Shown here: one piece after another, positions 16,114 through 23,690 of the stretch
Layout: every line of letters starts with the position of its first letter
Numbering within the stretch: position 1 is the first letter of the stretch
Assembly (NCBI GenBank): GCA_039111475.1
Contig: JBCCIP010000024.1
Location: forward strand, 1-64,000
Length of the DNA stretch: 64,000 nt
Source: JAUIET01 sp039111475
Lineage (GTDB): Bacteria; Pseudomonadota; Gammaproteobacteria; Pseudomonadales; JAUIET01
Reading direction: 5' to 3'
The notes under the pieces: model-generated
The model's database searches: none
Seen by the model: the letters and a program-made list of their open reading frames with translations, nothing else
Told to the model about the DNA's origin: nothing
Translations under genes and position numbers: made by a program

Positions 16114-17592
16114 ATGCGACGATTACCCCACTATTGGGGCCTGCTGCTCCCGTTGCTATGGAGCGCCAGTGCCCACGCCGGTCTGTTGGACATCTATGAG
16201 AATGCCGACGGCAGCACTAATTGGCAGTACCTGGCCAATACTGGTGGAGGCCTGATCACATTAGGCTTAGGTGCCGGCATTGTATTTCTGGCTCTAAGCA
16301 GGCGCAAACTGCGTACCTACGCTGACGCGCTGGCGAAAATACGCGATGAGCTTGAGCTAAGGGTAGTTGAGCGTACCGCTAAACTGCAGGTTTCCAATCA
16401 AAAGCTGAGTGATGAAGTGGAGCACCACCGGCAAACCAGTGAGCTGCTGCAATCAACCGAGGCCTACATCAACAGCATTATTCAGTCGATGCCGTATATG
16501 TTGATCGGCGTGGACAAAGGCGGTGTAGTCACGCAGTGGAACCAATCTGCGCACACTATCTCCGGCGTTGATGGCGCAACGGCACTTGGGCAAAGTCTGT
16601 GGGCCGTGTATCCGCAGATATCCATAGAGCAGGGGCATATTGAGCGGGCCCTAACGACGAAAGAGCCGATTCACATAGAGCATGCCCAACACGGCCAGTA
16701 TTACTATGACATTACGGTGTACCCTCTGATTGGCACAGCGGAACCCGGTGTGGTGATATTGATTGATGACGTAAGCCAAAGAGTTCTGGCCGAAAGCACA
16801 TTGATTCAGAAAGATAAAATGGCCTCAATGGGTGAGCTTGCGGCCGGCATGGCACACGACATCAATAGCCCGCTTAGCGCTATTTTGCAGGCCGTACAAA
16901 CCGTACAACGCCGTTTGTCACCCTCACTGGAAGCCAATCATCAACCGGCTCAAGCATCCGGCATTGATCTGCAAAAGCTGCAGCACTACATGAAGGCTCG
17001 CGAGATTAACGAATTGCTTGCGGGAGTTCAGGAGGCCGGCGCTCGCACGTCATCCATCGTTAGTAATCTTCTGGAATTCGCGCGTAATAGTAGTCACGAC
17101 AAACAGCAAGTGGATATTCTCGACATTATCGAAAATACCCTGGAATTGGCGCGCAATATATTCTCTTTGCAGGGCGGCTTAAGATTCCAGGATATTCGCA
17201 TTGAACGCGCCTACCCCGAAGAAAGCCCAGAGTTCCATTGTTACCCAGCTGAGATGCAGCAAGTGTTTTTGAATCTGTTCCGCAACGCAAATCATGCATT
17301 GCGGTTGGTCCAGCGCGATGATTTTGTACCTCGCCTTAAAATCCGAGTGTTTGTTATGGACGTCATGCTGCGCATTGAAGTTGAGGACAATGGCGTTGGC
17401 ATGAGCGAAGAGGTGCAACAACATATTTTCGAGCCATTCTTCACCAACAAGGAATTCAGTGACGGAGAAGGCACTGGTCTTGGTTTATCGGTGTCTCATT
17501 TCATTATCACCGAACATCATGGCGGCAATATTGCGGTCACCTCCAGGCAGGGCGAAGGCAGTACCTTCCATATTCAGATGCCCTGCAAATAA
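16114..17592 (+). CDS. PAS-domain membrane sensor histidine kinase
   Basis: 492 aa. Signal-like N-terminus (residues 1-22), a short periplasmic segment, a membrane helix at about 45-62, a coiled-coil linker (65-115), a PAS domain (about 116-225), a dimerisation/phosphoacceptor region with His248 in GMAHDINSPLSA, and an ATPase domain with N-box NLFRNANHAL, G1 DNGVGMS and G2 GEGTGLGLSVS. The H-box has AHDINSP where AHEINNP is usual, still a plausible phosphoacceptor context. No response regulator gene is adjacent, so it is an orphan. QueD follows 11 bases later, but shared function is not implied. The signal sensed is unknown. Confidence 0.9.
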   Translation: MRRLPHYWGLLLPLLWSASAHAGLLDIYENADGSTNWQYLANTGGGLITLGLGAGIVFLALSRRKLRTYADALAKIRDELELRVVERTAKLQVSNQKLSDEVEHHRQTSELLQSTEAYINSIIQSMPYMLIGVDKGGVVTQWNQSAHTISGVDGATALGQSLWAVYPQISIEQGHIERALTTKEPIHIEHAQHGQYYYDITVYPLIGTAEPGVVILIDDVSQRVLAESTLIQKDKMASMGELAAGMAHDINSPLSAILQAVQTVQRRLSPSLEANHQPAQASGIDLQKLQHYMKAREINELLAGVQEAGARTSSIVSNLLEFARNSSHDKQQVDILDIIENTLELARNIFSLQGGLRFQDIRIERAYPEESPEFHCYPAEMQQVFLNLFRNANHALRLVQRDDFVPRLKIRVFVMDVMLRIEVEDNGVGMSEEVQQHIFEPFFTNKEFSDGEGTGLGLSVSHFIITEHHGGNIAVTSRQGEGSTFHIQMPCK

Positions 17593-17603
17593 GTAACAGC
17601 CGC

Positions 17604-17969
17604 TTGGAAATCTACAAAGACTTTCGCTTTGAGGCGGCGCATCAACTGCCCAATGTGCCTGATGGGCACAAGTGCGCACGCTTACATGGTCATTCGTACC
17701 GTGTGCGCCTAACCGTGCAGGGCGCTCCTGGCGAGCAGTCGGGCTGGATAATGGACTTCTCAGAATTGGCGGAAGCTTTCCGGCCTTTACTGTTGCAGCT
17801 GGATCATTACTACCTAAACGATATAGAAGGGCTTGAAAATCCCACCAGTGAGCACCTAGCCAAATGGATTTGGGACAAGCTGATACCAGTATTGCCCTCT
17901 CTCAGGTCGGTAGAAGTAAGCGAAACGTGCACATCGGGCTGTATTTATTATGGACCTGACGAAATTTAA
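17604..17969 (+). CDS. queD: 6-carboxytetrahydropterin synthase QueD
   Basis: 121 aa PTPS-family enzyme that converts dihydroneopterin triphosphate to 6-carboxy-5,6,7,8-tetrahydropterin in queuosine/preQ1 synthesis. Zinc ligands His13, His28 and His30 (AAHQLP and LHGHSY), catalytic Cys24 (KCARLHGH), the His of LDHYYLND and the glutamate of VSETCTSG are present. The start is TTG at 17604. Length is the family norm. No other queuosine genes lie nearby. Confidence 0.93.
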   Translation: MEIYKDFRFEAAHQLPNVPDGHKCARLHGHSYRVRLTVQGAPGEQSGWIMDFSELAEAFRPLLLQLDHYYLNDIEGLENPTSEHLAKWIWDKLIPVLPSLRSVEVSETCTSGCIYYGPDEI

Positions 17970-18394
17970 TGTGTAATAGGTCGTTCCGGCTATTGCGCAC
18001 GATATCACGCTTGTGATAATACGGTTATACACATCGGTTAAGGCAAACACTCAAAGAACCGCTTTTAGCTAGCTTAGTAGCCCAATGCCTTGAACAAATC
18101 GCTGTATGTATTTGATTTAAAAGAAATTAATAGGTTTAGATCAAATATTAAACAATCCGCTAAACCCCTTGATTTACCTTACTTTAGTGTCAGATTCCTA
18201 GATTTATCCACGAAGTTATCCACAGAAATTGTGGAAAATGTAAAAAAGTACCCAATCAGCCGCTTGAATTGCACTTTGAGGCAAATGCCGTTCGTTTATC
18301 GAGCAAAAATGTAACAGATCGCTAAATTCCAGCGGCCAACTCGGCTTTATACCTTATTATCTGTGGGTAATTCTGTCCTACAGGAGGACTGCAC
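17970..18394. other. AT-rich intergenic region with clustered DnaA-box-like sites
   Basis: No credible gene; the 74-residue open frame at 18090-18314 has no ribosome site and low-complexity composition. A 6-bp hairpin TATCAC/GTGATA lies at 18003-18018. An AT-rich stretch at about 18110-18200 is followed by three DnaA-box-like sequences within 35 bases and a fourth at 18362-18370. The promoter for the downstream DUF4126 gene should also lie here. Confidence 0.55.
18204..18238. promoter_or_regulatory. Cluster of three DnaA-box-like sequences
   Basis: TTATCCACG at 18204-18212 (one mismatch), TTATCCACA at 18216-18224 (perfect R-box) and, on the minus strand, TTTTCCACA at 18230-18238 (fits TTWTNCACA). 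Centre spacings are 12 and 14 bases. A weaker TTACCCACA occurs on the minus strand at 18362-18370. Such dense spacing beside AT-rich DNA resembles an origin or DnaA-titration/regulatory site, but dnaA, dnaN, mnmG and rpmH are not nearby. Confidence 0.5.
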
Positions 18395-19090
18395 ATGGAA
18401 CAGTACCAAGACATTATCCAGATAATTGCCCTGTCGATGGGCGTGGCATGGGCCAGCGGGCTCAATCTGTATGCCGCCATATTGACTCTGGGTATTGCGG
18501 GCAGCACTGGCAATATCGATTTGCCGGTACAGTTGGAGATACTTCAAGACCCAATGGTGTTGATGGCCGCCGGCTTCATGTTCTGTGTGGAATTCTTTGC
18601 TGATAAGTTCCCAGGGGTTGATACCGGATGGGACGCATTGCATACCTTCGTCCGCATTCCGGCGGGCGCTTTTCTGGCGGCATCCGCTGTGGGAGAAACC
18701 AGTGCCGCAATGGAATTAGCGGCGGCGATTACTGGTGGCTCGCTAGCAGCAGGTACTCACCTTACAAAGGCCGGTACGCGCCTGTTGATTAACACCTCGC
18801 CCGAACCTGTGACTAACTGGACCGCTTCGTTTACCGAAGACATCGCCGTGATTGGCGGGCTACTGTTAGCGCTGCACAATCCCGTATTGTTCCTGATATT
18901 ACTGGTCGTATTTATCGCCCTGGCGATTTGGCTATTACCGAAAATCTGGCGCGGCATAAAGTTATTGTTCGCAAAAATCAAGCAGTGGTTTGGTGGCGAG
19001 TCTGCCGTGAATGAGCATACGCCTAACGAAAACGCCGTGGCTGAGCAGGTGAATGACAACTTACAACAGTTGGATCGGCCAGCAACATAA
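18395..19090 (+). CDS. DUF4126-type membrane protein
   Basis: 231 aa inner-membrane protein with about five to six hydrophobic segments. Sequence features match DUF4126: GVAWASGLNLYAAILTLG at the N-terminus, FFADKFPGVDTGWDALHTF, RIPAGAFLAASAV and a glycine-rich GGSLAAGTHLTKAGTR. The C-terminal 35 residues are hydrophilic and acidic. Function is unknown. AGGAGG 7 bases before the ATG marks the start. The gene is followed by a long inverted-repeat element that probably ends its transcript. Confidence 0.8.
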   Translation: MEQYQDIIQIIALSMGVAWASGLNLYAAILTLGIAGSTGNIDLPVQLEILQDPMVLMAAGFMFCVEFFADKFPGVDTGWDALHTFVRIPAGAFLAASAVGETSAAMELAAAITGGSLAAGTHLTKAGTRLLINTSPEPVTNWTASFTEDIAVIGGLLLALHNPVLFLILLVVFIALAIWLLPKIWRGIKLLFAKIKQWFGGESAVNEHTPNENAVAEQVNDNLQQLDRPAT

Positions 19091-19303
19091 AAAGTCTGAT
19101 CTGACCCGAGTGGCACTTAACTTTAAGAGCTTTTTAGGGCACCGAGGTGTTGAATCGAGTATTGGTTAGCGAGACTGTGTGAGGGAGGGACCCCGAACAC
19201 AAGCCCCCAGGGATGGGTTTACGGCGTGTCTCGCTGGCCAATACTTGGTTCAACGCCGGTCTCGATGCTTCTGATAAGTACCATTCTGACCTGACTTCAC
19301 ATT
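19091..19303 (+). repeat. Structured inverted-repeat element, copy A (AGGGAC-loop family)
   Basis: Fills the gap between two convergent genes. Outer arms TTGAATCGAGTATTGG... (19150-19175) and ...CCAATACTTGGTTCAA (19227-19252) pair over 26 bases with four mismatches, every one G-U compatible on the + strand. Inside are a stem TGTGTGAGGG/CCCGAACACA with hexaloop AGGGAC (19176-19201) and the core AGCCCCCAGGGATGGG with ACGGCGTGTC. Further weak pairing extends outward to about 19095 and 19295. Probably a transcript-end or RNA structure element. Confidence 0.75.
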
Positions 19304-19867
19304 TCAGGGAAGTATAATGATGGGCGTACCGTCATCCACCATTTCCCATATCTCATCCATCTCGGTGTTGTTCACGGCAATACACCCGTCTGTCCAGTCC
19401 TTGCCTTTGTACAACCAGGGCGCATAGTGAAATTCATTTGGTAAGCCATGAATCATTATGTTCCCACCGGGGCTTTTGCCGAGTTTACGTGCTCTGGCAG
19501 CGTCTCGACTATTTGGGTAGCTCACGTGCAAAGAGCGGTAGAACTTACTGTTTGAATTCCGCCAATCCAGTATGTAGCGACCTTCGGGCGTACGCTGGTC
19601 ACCCTCATACAATTTGTGCCCAACAGGCTTTTTGCCCAAGGAAATGCTGTATTCGCGCAAGGTTTTCCCATCATTCAACAAGCGCAGCGAGCGATTGGAC
19701 TTGTCCACCAACACCGCGCTGGCCTTGGGCTTTGGCGCGCTAGCGCTGGAAGACACCATCATAGCGGAGCCATTTGCTTCTCTTGCCATTACGAAGCCAG
19801 GCCACAGCACAGCAAAACACATCACAATGATGCTTGTTGGAAGAGCGCGAATGGTCAAATGAATCAT
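19304..19867 (-). CDS. Periplasmic L,D-transpeptidase (YkuD family)
   Basis: 187 aa. Signal peptide (about 1-28, ending FVMA) and then a YkuD domain. The catalytic His lies in GGNIMIHGLP and the nucleophilic Cys in WTDGCIAVNN, spaced as in the family. The N-terminal strand KSNRSLRLLNDGKTLREY is the usual start of the domain. The enzyme would form 3-3 cross-links or attach proteins to peptidoglycan in the periplasm. The minus-strand orientation makes it convergent with the DUF4126 gene; the SnoaL-like gene lies 6 bases upstream and is probably co-transcribed. Confidence 0.9.
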   Translation of the reverse strand: MIHLTIRALPTSIIVMCFAVLWPGFVMAREANGSAMMVSSSASAPKPKASAVLVDKSNRSLRLLNDGKTLREYSISLGKKPVGHKLYEGDQRTPEGRYILDWRNSNSKFYRSLHVSYPNSRDAARARKLGKSPGGNIMIHGLPNEFHYAPWLYKGKDWTDGCIAVNNTEMDEIWEMVDDGTPIIILP

Positions 19868-19873
19868 GCCTTG

Positions 19874-20296
19874 CTATGGGTGGTGAAGAGTATCAACTCG
19901 AATACGGCTCAAGCGAATCTTAGAAATGCGCCATTCACCCTGCTCTTTGCGATATTCGTCATGGTAGTGCCCGTATCCCTGAAAACGCACACCGGGAATG
20001 TCTACATAGTCCATCATCGCCCAAACGCCCTCCGCCGTATTCTTTCCAGTGAGCGTTATCTCGGGATTATGGCCGTGATGCACTGTTGGGTGCTCAGCTA
20101 ACATCTCTCGATTCTTTGAGACTATGTCATCTCGGCCATGAAATTCAATATCAGGATGATCACCGGTATAAATACCGTAGAAATCTGCCGTAAAAAGCGC
20201 TGCCCAGTTGTCCCACTGTTTAGTATCCATGAACCGAAAGTAGCGACTCTTGAGTATTTTTATGGCTTCGATATCAACAAGGTCTTCCGCAGTCAT
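19874..20296 (-). CDS. SnoaL/NTF2-like protein
   Basis: 140 aa from the ATG at 20296 (MTAEDLVDIEAIK); the longer frame upstream lacks family similarity. The sequence follows the SnoaL-like pattern: an N-terminal helix EAIKILKSRYFRFMDT, QWDNWAALFTADF, and beta strands ending in WRISKIRLSRIRVD. Such cone-shaped folds act as small isomerases, dehydratases or as ligand-binding modules; no substrate can be assigned. Its 5' end overlaps head-to-head by 35 bases with the divergent DUF547 gene, so each promoter must lie within or beyond the other's coding start. Confidence 0.8.
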   Translation of the reverse strand: MTAEDLVDIEAIKILKSRYFRFMDTKQWDNWAALFTADFYGIYTGDHPDIEFHGRDDIVSKNREMLAEHPTVHHGHNPEITLTGKNTAEGVWAMMDYVDIPGVRFQGYGHYHDEYRKEQGEWRISKIRLSRIRVDTLHHP

Positions 20297-21017
20297 ACTG
20301 GCTCTAATGCTCTTGATACTTCCCACAGCACACGCACAAACCAAATCTGAGGTGAGTGCACTGTGGGACCAATGGGACGCCATTCTACAAAACATCGTTA
20401 GAGACGGTCTTGTCGACTATTCACGTGCCAAGTCAAATCCCAAGTTCGAACCATTCGTCGCGGAACTTAAAACAATAAACTTCAAGCAATTGCCAACCGC
20501 TGAACAGCGCATGACATTTTTGATTAATGCCTACAATGCGCTCACCGTAGAGTTACTGCTAAAACACTATCCGGTGGAATCAATTAAAGATATTGGCGGC
20601 TGGTTTTCAGGGCCGTGGAGTATCGGTGTGTATCCAGTGGGTGATGAAGTGCTGACGCTGGATGATATTGAACACGAGAACTTACGACCCATGGGCGACC
20701 CTCGAATTCACTTCGCCATTAACTGCGCGTCAATGAGCTGCCCAGTTCTCAGGGATACCGCCTTTCGAGCGGATCTTTTGCAACAACAGCTTGATGAGCA
20801 GAGGCTCACATTCATCACATCCGAAAGAGGAGTTCAGTTTTTGGAAGGCGATGCTGGTGAAGTGCAGATTTCCAAGATTTTTAGCTGGTTTGAGCAGGAT
20901 TGGGGCGGGACGGAGGGTGTGCTGAGCATGCTACGGGCGCACCACCCCAGAGGAAAAGATATCCGTGATATAGACGGTTATGGGAATTATGACTGGTCAT
21001 TGAATGATGCCCGTTGA
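20262..21017 (+). CDS. Secreted DUF547-family protein
   Basis: 251 aa from the ATG at 20262 (a TTG four codons upstream is also possible). Signal peptide ending PTAHAQ near residue 25. The DUF547 signature is clear: FLINAYNALTVELLLKHYP, then SIKDIGGWFSGPW, LDDIEHENLRPMGDPRIHFAINCAS and a conserved Cys pair (NCASMSCPVL). The family is periplasmic and of unknown function; thiol chemistry has been suggested from the conserved cysteines but is not shown here. The 5' end overlaps the SnoaL-like gene on the other strand. Confidence 0.85.
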   Translation: MASISTRSSAVILALMLLILPTAHAQTKSEVSALWDQWDAILQNIVRDGLVDYSRAKSNPKFEPFVAELKTINFKQLPTAEQRMTFLINAYNALTVELLLKHYPVESIKDIGGWFSGPWSIGVYPVGDEVLTLDDIEHENLRPMGDPRIHFAINCASMSCPVLRDTAFRADLLQQQLDEQRLTFITSERGVQFLEGDAGEVQISKIFSWFEQDWGGTEGVLSMLRAHHPRGKDIRDIDGYGNYDWSLNDAR

Positions 21018-21072
21018 TAAGTGGGCGATATAATGGCGCGGACTTTTTAGCACTCCCAACCAGAGGTTCTTA

Positions 21073-21489
21073 ATGCGCACCACACCAAATTTCAGCATTC
21101 TACTAGCCACTCTTATAGCAGCTCTATTGAGCTTCACTGCGCAGGCCGGCGAAGACGGCTATATCTGTAAGATTTTTGAAGTTCGCGTGCTGTCGAATGA
21201 AGGCACACTCATAGAAAGCAAAAAGTTCACCAGGCAATTCGAAGACCGGAGCTTTTCCATCAATCGCAATAATGGCGAAATGATAGGTATGCCGTTTACA
21301 ACGTCTGCGTACAAATCAACAACGGTACTAGACCGCGGCGGAGAGAACTCGTCTTATAAGTCGATGGCGCAATCTGAGGCGCCGTTAGCGGCCATGTTCA
21401 TGTATGTTGCGGAACACTTTCAAGATCGCGAGAAGCCTTTCTGGGGCACCGCCAACGGTACTCAGATCTACAGTGGTATCTGCGAGTAA
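21073..21489 (+). CDS. Hypothetical secreted protein
   Basis: 138 aa with a signal peptide (about 1-26, ending TAQAG). The mature part is predicted soluble, with one cysteine near each end (YICKIF and YSGIC), suggesting a periplasmic disulfide. I recognise no family. It has its own ribosome site (AGAGG, 8 bases before the ATG) 55 bases after the DUF547 gene and could share its transcript. The next gene is convergent. Confidence 0.65.
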   Translation: MRTTPNFSILLATLIAALLSFTAQAGEDGYICKIFEVRVLSNEGTLIESKKFTRQFEDRSFSINRNNGEMIGMPFTTSAYKSTTVLDRGGENSSYKSMAQSEAPLAAMFMYVAEHFQDREKPFWGTANGTQIYSGICE

Positions 21490-21511
21490 ATCCTGCCTGA
21501 CGTCGTGCCGC

Positions 21512-22489
21512 TTAACCCAGAGATCTATAATCTGAGTAGGCGGCCAGTAGCATATCTACGTCGTTGTCAGCAGGGCGCCAACCAATTTCCTTAAGCGCTT
21601 TGCTGGTATCCAGCACACAGGTTTCATCGGCTATCAGGTACTGTTCTGGATCCATAATTGGCATGCCAATGCGATCCATGATGTCCAGTACGAACTTCAC
21701 CGCAAAAGCAGGCGTAGGCAGCAGAATCGAGTAACTGTCTGCCTCCTTTATAAGCGTTCGAAGCAGGGTATTTACAGTGGGTGGATCGTCGGAACCCAGG
21801 TTGTAGTATTCGTTGGGAAAGCCCGCCTCCACCGCGCAAAGGCACGCCTCTGCGCAATCGCTCACTGAAATAAACTGGTAGTAGTTTCTGCCGCTACCTA
21901 TGGTAGGCACCGGCAAGTTCATATCAACCAGCTTGAACAATTTTTCCAGAATCCCCAAGCGACCTGGACCAATGATTAATCTGGGCCTGAATACTGTTAC
22001 GTTGAAGCCTTTTTCGCGATAGCGCTCACACATCAACTCTGTTTGATATTTCGCCTCACCATACGGTCCAAGAGGAGCTCTAGGGTGCGTTTCATATCGC
22101 GGGTCTTCCACTGTGTGGCCGTACACCATGTCCGTGGTGTAGTACACAAGATTGTTTAGCTCGCGAGCTTCCATAAAATCGAAAACGTTCTGAGTGCCAA
22201 CATACAGGGCGTCCCAAAAGTATTTTTCGCGTTGGTCTCGAGGTAAAATTGGCACCAGCAGACGTGCGGCAAAATGATAAACCACGTCACCTGGCTCGGT
22301 CGCTATATCTGCAAACGAATCTGGCTGAACAACGTCCATCTTGTGGTAGCTGACGTTGTCAGGCTCATAAATTCCGCTGCTGAGAGTTTGCTCTAAATCA
22401 CAAATCAACACCTGCTCACCCCGCGCCGTGAGCTTTTTGCACAGCTCCGTACCCAGAAAGCCATTACCGCCAAAAATAATATGTTTCAC
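21512..22489 (-). CDS. Extended-SDR NAD-dependent epimerase/dehydratase
   Basis: 325 aa. Rossmann motif GGNGFLG (8-14), catalytic YGEAK (Tyr about 155, Lys 159) and FRPRLIIGPGR. It belongs to the sugar-nucleotide epimerase/3-beta-HSD-like superfamily, but the substrate is not readable. As the fifth gene of the HAD-UbiA/DprE1/DprE2/SMR operon (56 bases after the SMR gene) it probably modifies the same or a related lipid-linked or nucleotide-linked sugar. The start ATG at 22489 follows GGGAGGATGA. Confidence 0.8.
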   Translation of the reverse strand: MKHIIFGGNGFLGTELCKKLTARGEQVLICDLEQTLSSGIYEPDNVSYHKMDVVQPDSFADIATEPGDVVYHFAARLLVPILPRDQREKYFWDALYVGTQNVFDFMEARELNNLVYYTTDMVYGHTVEDPRYETHPRAPLGPYGEAKYQTELMCERYREKGFNVTVFRPRLIIGPGRLGILEKLFKLVDMNLPVPTIGSGRNYYQFISVSDCAEACLCAVEAGFPNEYYNLGSDDPPTVNTLLRTLIKEADSYSILLPTPAFAVKFVLDIMDRIGMPIMDPEQYLIADETCVLDTSKALKEIGWRPADNDVDMLLAAYSDYRSLG

Positions 22490-22545
22490 TCATCCTCCCT
22501 TTCCCTTAAGCCTTATTGCAAATAGGCCAGCTGAACAACCAACAA

Positions 22546-22914
22546 CTAACTCTTGGCGACTATGGATACACCAAGGCAAATAAACAATATACCCATGACG
22601 CGCCACATATTGACGGATTCCGCCAACATGAAATGACCCCATAAAGCGATCAACACAAAACTCAAACCCAGAAACGGATAGGCATAGCTGATATCAACCC
22701 GTGAAAGAACCACCAAATGTGAGGCCATACTCACACCCATCACCACCAGGCCTCCCCAGATGTACCAGTTGAAAAAAATATCAACGAACGCGGTGCGCAA
22801 ACCGCCAGCATCCATATTAAACTCGCCAACCATGGTCATGCCGTGCTTCAACATAACTTGCGACCCGAAGTTGGTCAGAACCGTAAACAAAATTAGCGGT
22901 ATGTATTGGCTCAT
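22546..22914 (-). CDS. SMR/EamA-type four-helix membrane transporter
   Basis: 122 aa with four membrane helices, the size and pattern of small multidrug resistance/ArnE-ArnF proteins (N-terminal NFGSQVMLKHGM; loop SRVDISYAYPFLGLSFVLIA). ArnE/F homologues flip undecaprenyl-phosphate sugars, and here the gene overlaps the DprE2-like gene by 4 bases (ATGA). A flippase for the polyprenyl-phosphate pentose made by this operon is the simplest role (inference). In mycobacteria a different small membrane protein occupies the equivalent position. Confidence 0.8.
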   Translation of the reverse strand: MSQYIPLILFTVLTNFGSQVMLKHGMTMVGEFNMDAGGLRTAFVDIFFNWYIWGGLVVMGVSMASHLVVLSRVDISYAYPFLGLSFVLIALWGHFMLAESVNMWRVMGILFICLGVSIVAKS

Positions 22915-23690
22915 AGCTTTAGTTTTTTAAAGATGACTTCCGGTATGCTTTTTATAATTAACATAATGGCTCGCCAGAACCAGGGCGTGTATATTTCGCT
23001 CTTACCTTTGTCTGCGGCCTTAACAATATCTTGTGCAACGTCCGCCGGCTGCGCCCACAAAGGACCGCCTTTTTCTATGTCGGCGGTCATCGGCGTATCA
23101 ATAAACCCGGGTTTTACGTTCAGCACCGTACAGCCCGCATCCGACAGACGGTTCCGTACACCTTGCATCCATAAGCTTAGCCCGCCTTTTGCCGCCCCGT
23201 AGGTGTAATTGGACTGACGGCCCCTGTCACCAGCGACTGAAGAAATGGTTACTAATTCGCCACTGCCCTGCTGCTCCATCTGCAGCGTGATAGGTGTAAG
23301 CAAAGAAACAACGCTGTTGAAATTAGTATGTAGGGAAAAAAGTGCCGCGTCTGCCGATTCTTCGCAGGCTTTTTGGTCTGGTAAAACCCCGTAAAACACA
23401 TAATAGCGAGCCGGTTTTGCGTCAATGCTGAGAATTCCATCGTGTAAACCCGCGTGGGCGCTTACATCGGCAAGATCGGCTGCGAGCACATGCGCAGACT
23501 TTGCACCACGAGCCAGCAAATCATCTCTCACGGTGGCCAGTGCGGATTCATTTCTGGCCAATAGAATCAAGTGCTCGCCGCGTTGGGCATGTAATCTCGC
23601 CACTTCCTTGCCAACGGCGGACGTTGCACCGAATATCACTATAGAATCCGATGCCTGGGTGGTCGCAGTTTTACTTTCTTGCTCAGTCAC
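22911..23690 (-). CDS. dprE2: DprE2-like SDR (polyprenyl-phosphate 2-keto-pentose reductase)
   Basis: 259 aa classical SDR. NAD(P) motif GATSAVGKE near residue 21, YYVFYGVLP, catalytic Ser in TISSVAGDRGRQ and Tyr-Lys in YGAAKGG, then VKPGFIDTP. The SVAG(D/E)RxRxSNYxYGxxK pattern is that of DprE2, which reduces the 2-keto intermediate made by DprE1 to the arabino product. C-terminal residues are basic and hydrophobic, consistent with membrane association. Overlaps DprE1-like by 8 bases and the transporter by 4. The identity of the DprE1 neighbour supports the call. Confidence 0.82.
   Translation of the reverse strand: MTEQESKTATTQASDSIVIFGATSAVGKEVARLHAQRGEHLILLARNESALATVRDDLLARGAKSAHVLAADLADVSAHAGLHDGILSIDAKPARYYVFYGVLPDQKACEESADAALFSLHTNFNSVVSLLTPITLQMEQQGSGELVTISSVAGDRGRQSNYTYGAAKGGLSLWMQGVRNRLSDAGCTVLNVKPGFIDTPMTADIEKGGPLWAQPADVAQDIVKAADKGKSEIYTPWFWRAIMLIIKSIPEVIFKKLKL

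Noticed and set aside
18090..18314. 74-codon open frame in the DnaA-box region
   Set aside because: AT-driven composition, no ribosome site, no similarity; the sequence is better explained as regulatory DNA.
19304..20296. L,D-transpeptidase and SnoaL-like pair as a toxin-immunity or effector module
   Set aside because: The first has an ordinary signal peptide and YkuD domain; nothing in either gene indicates secretion as an effector or an immunity relationship.
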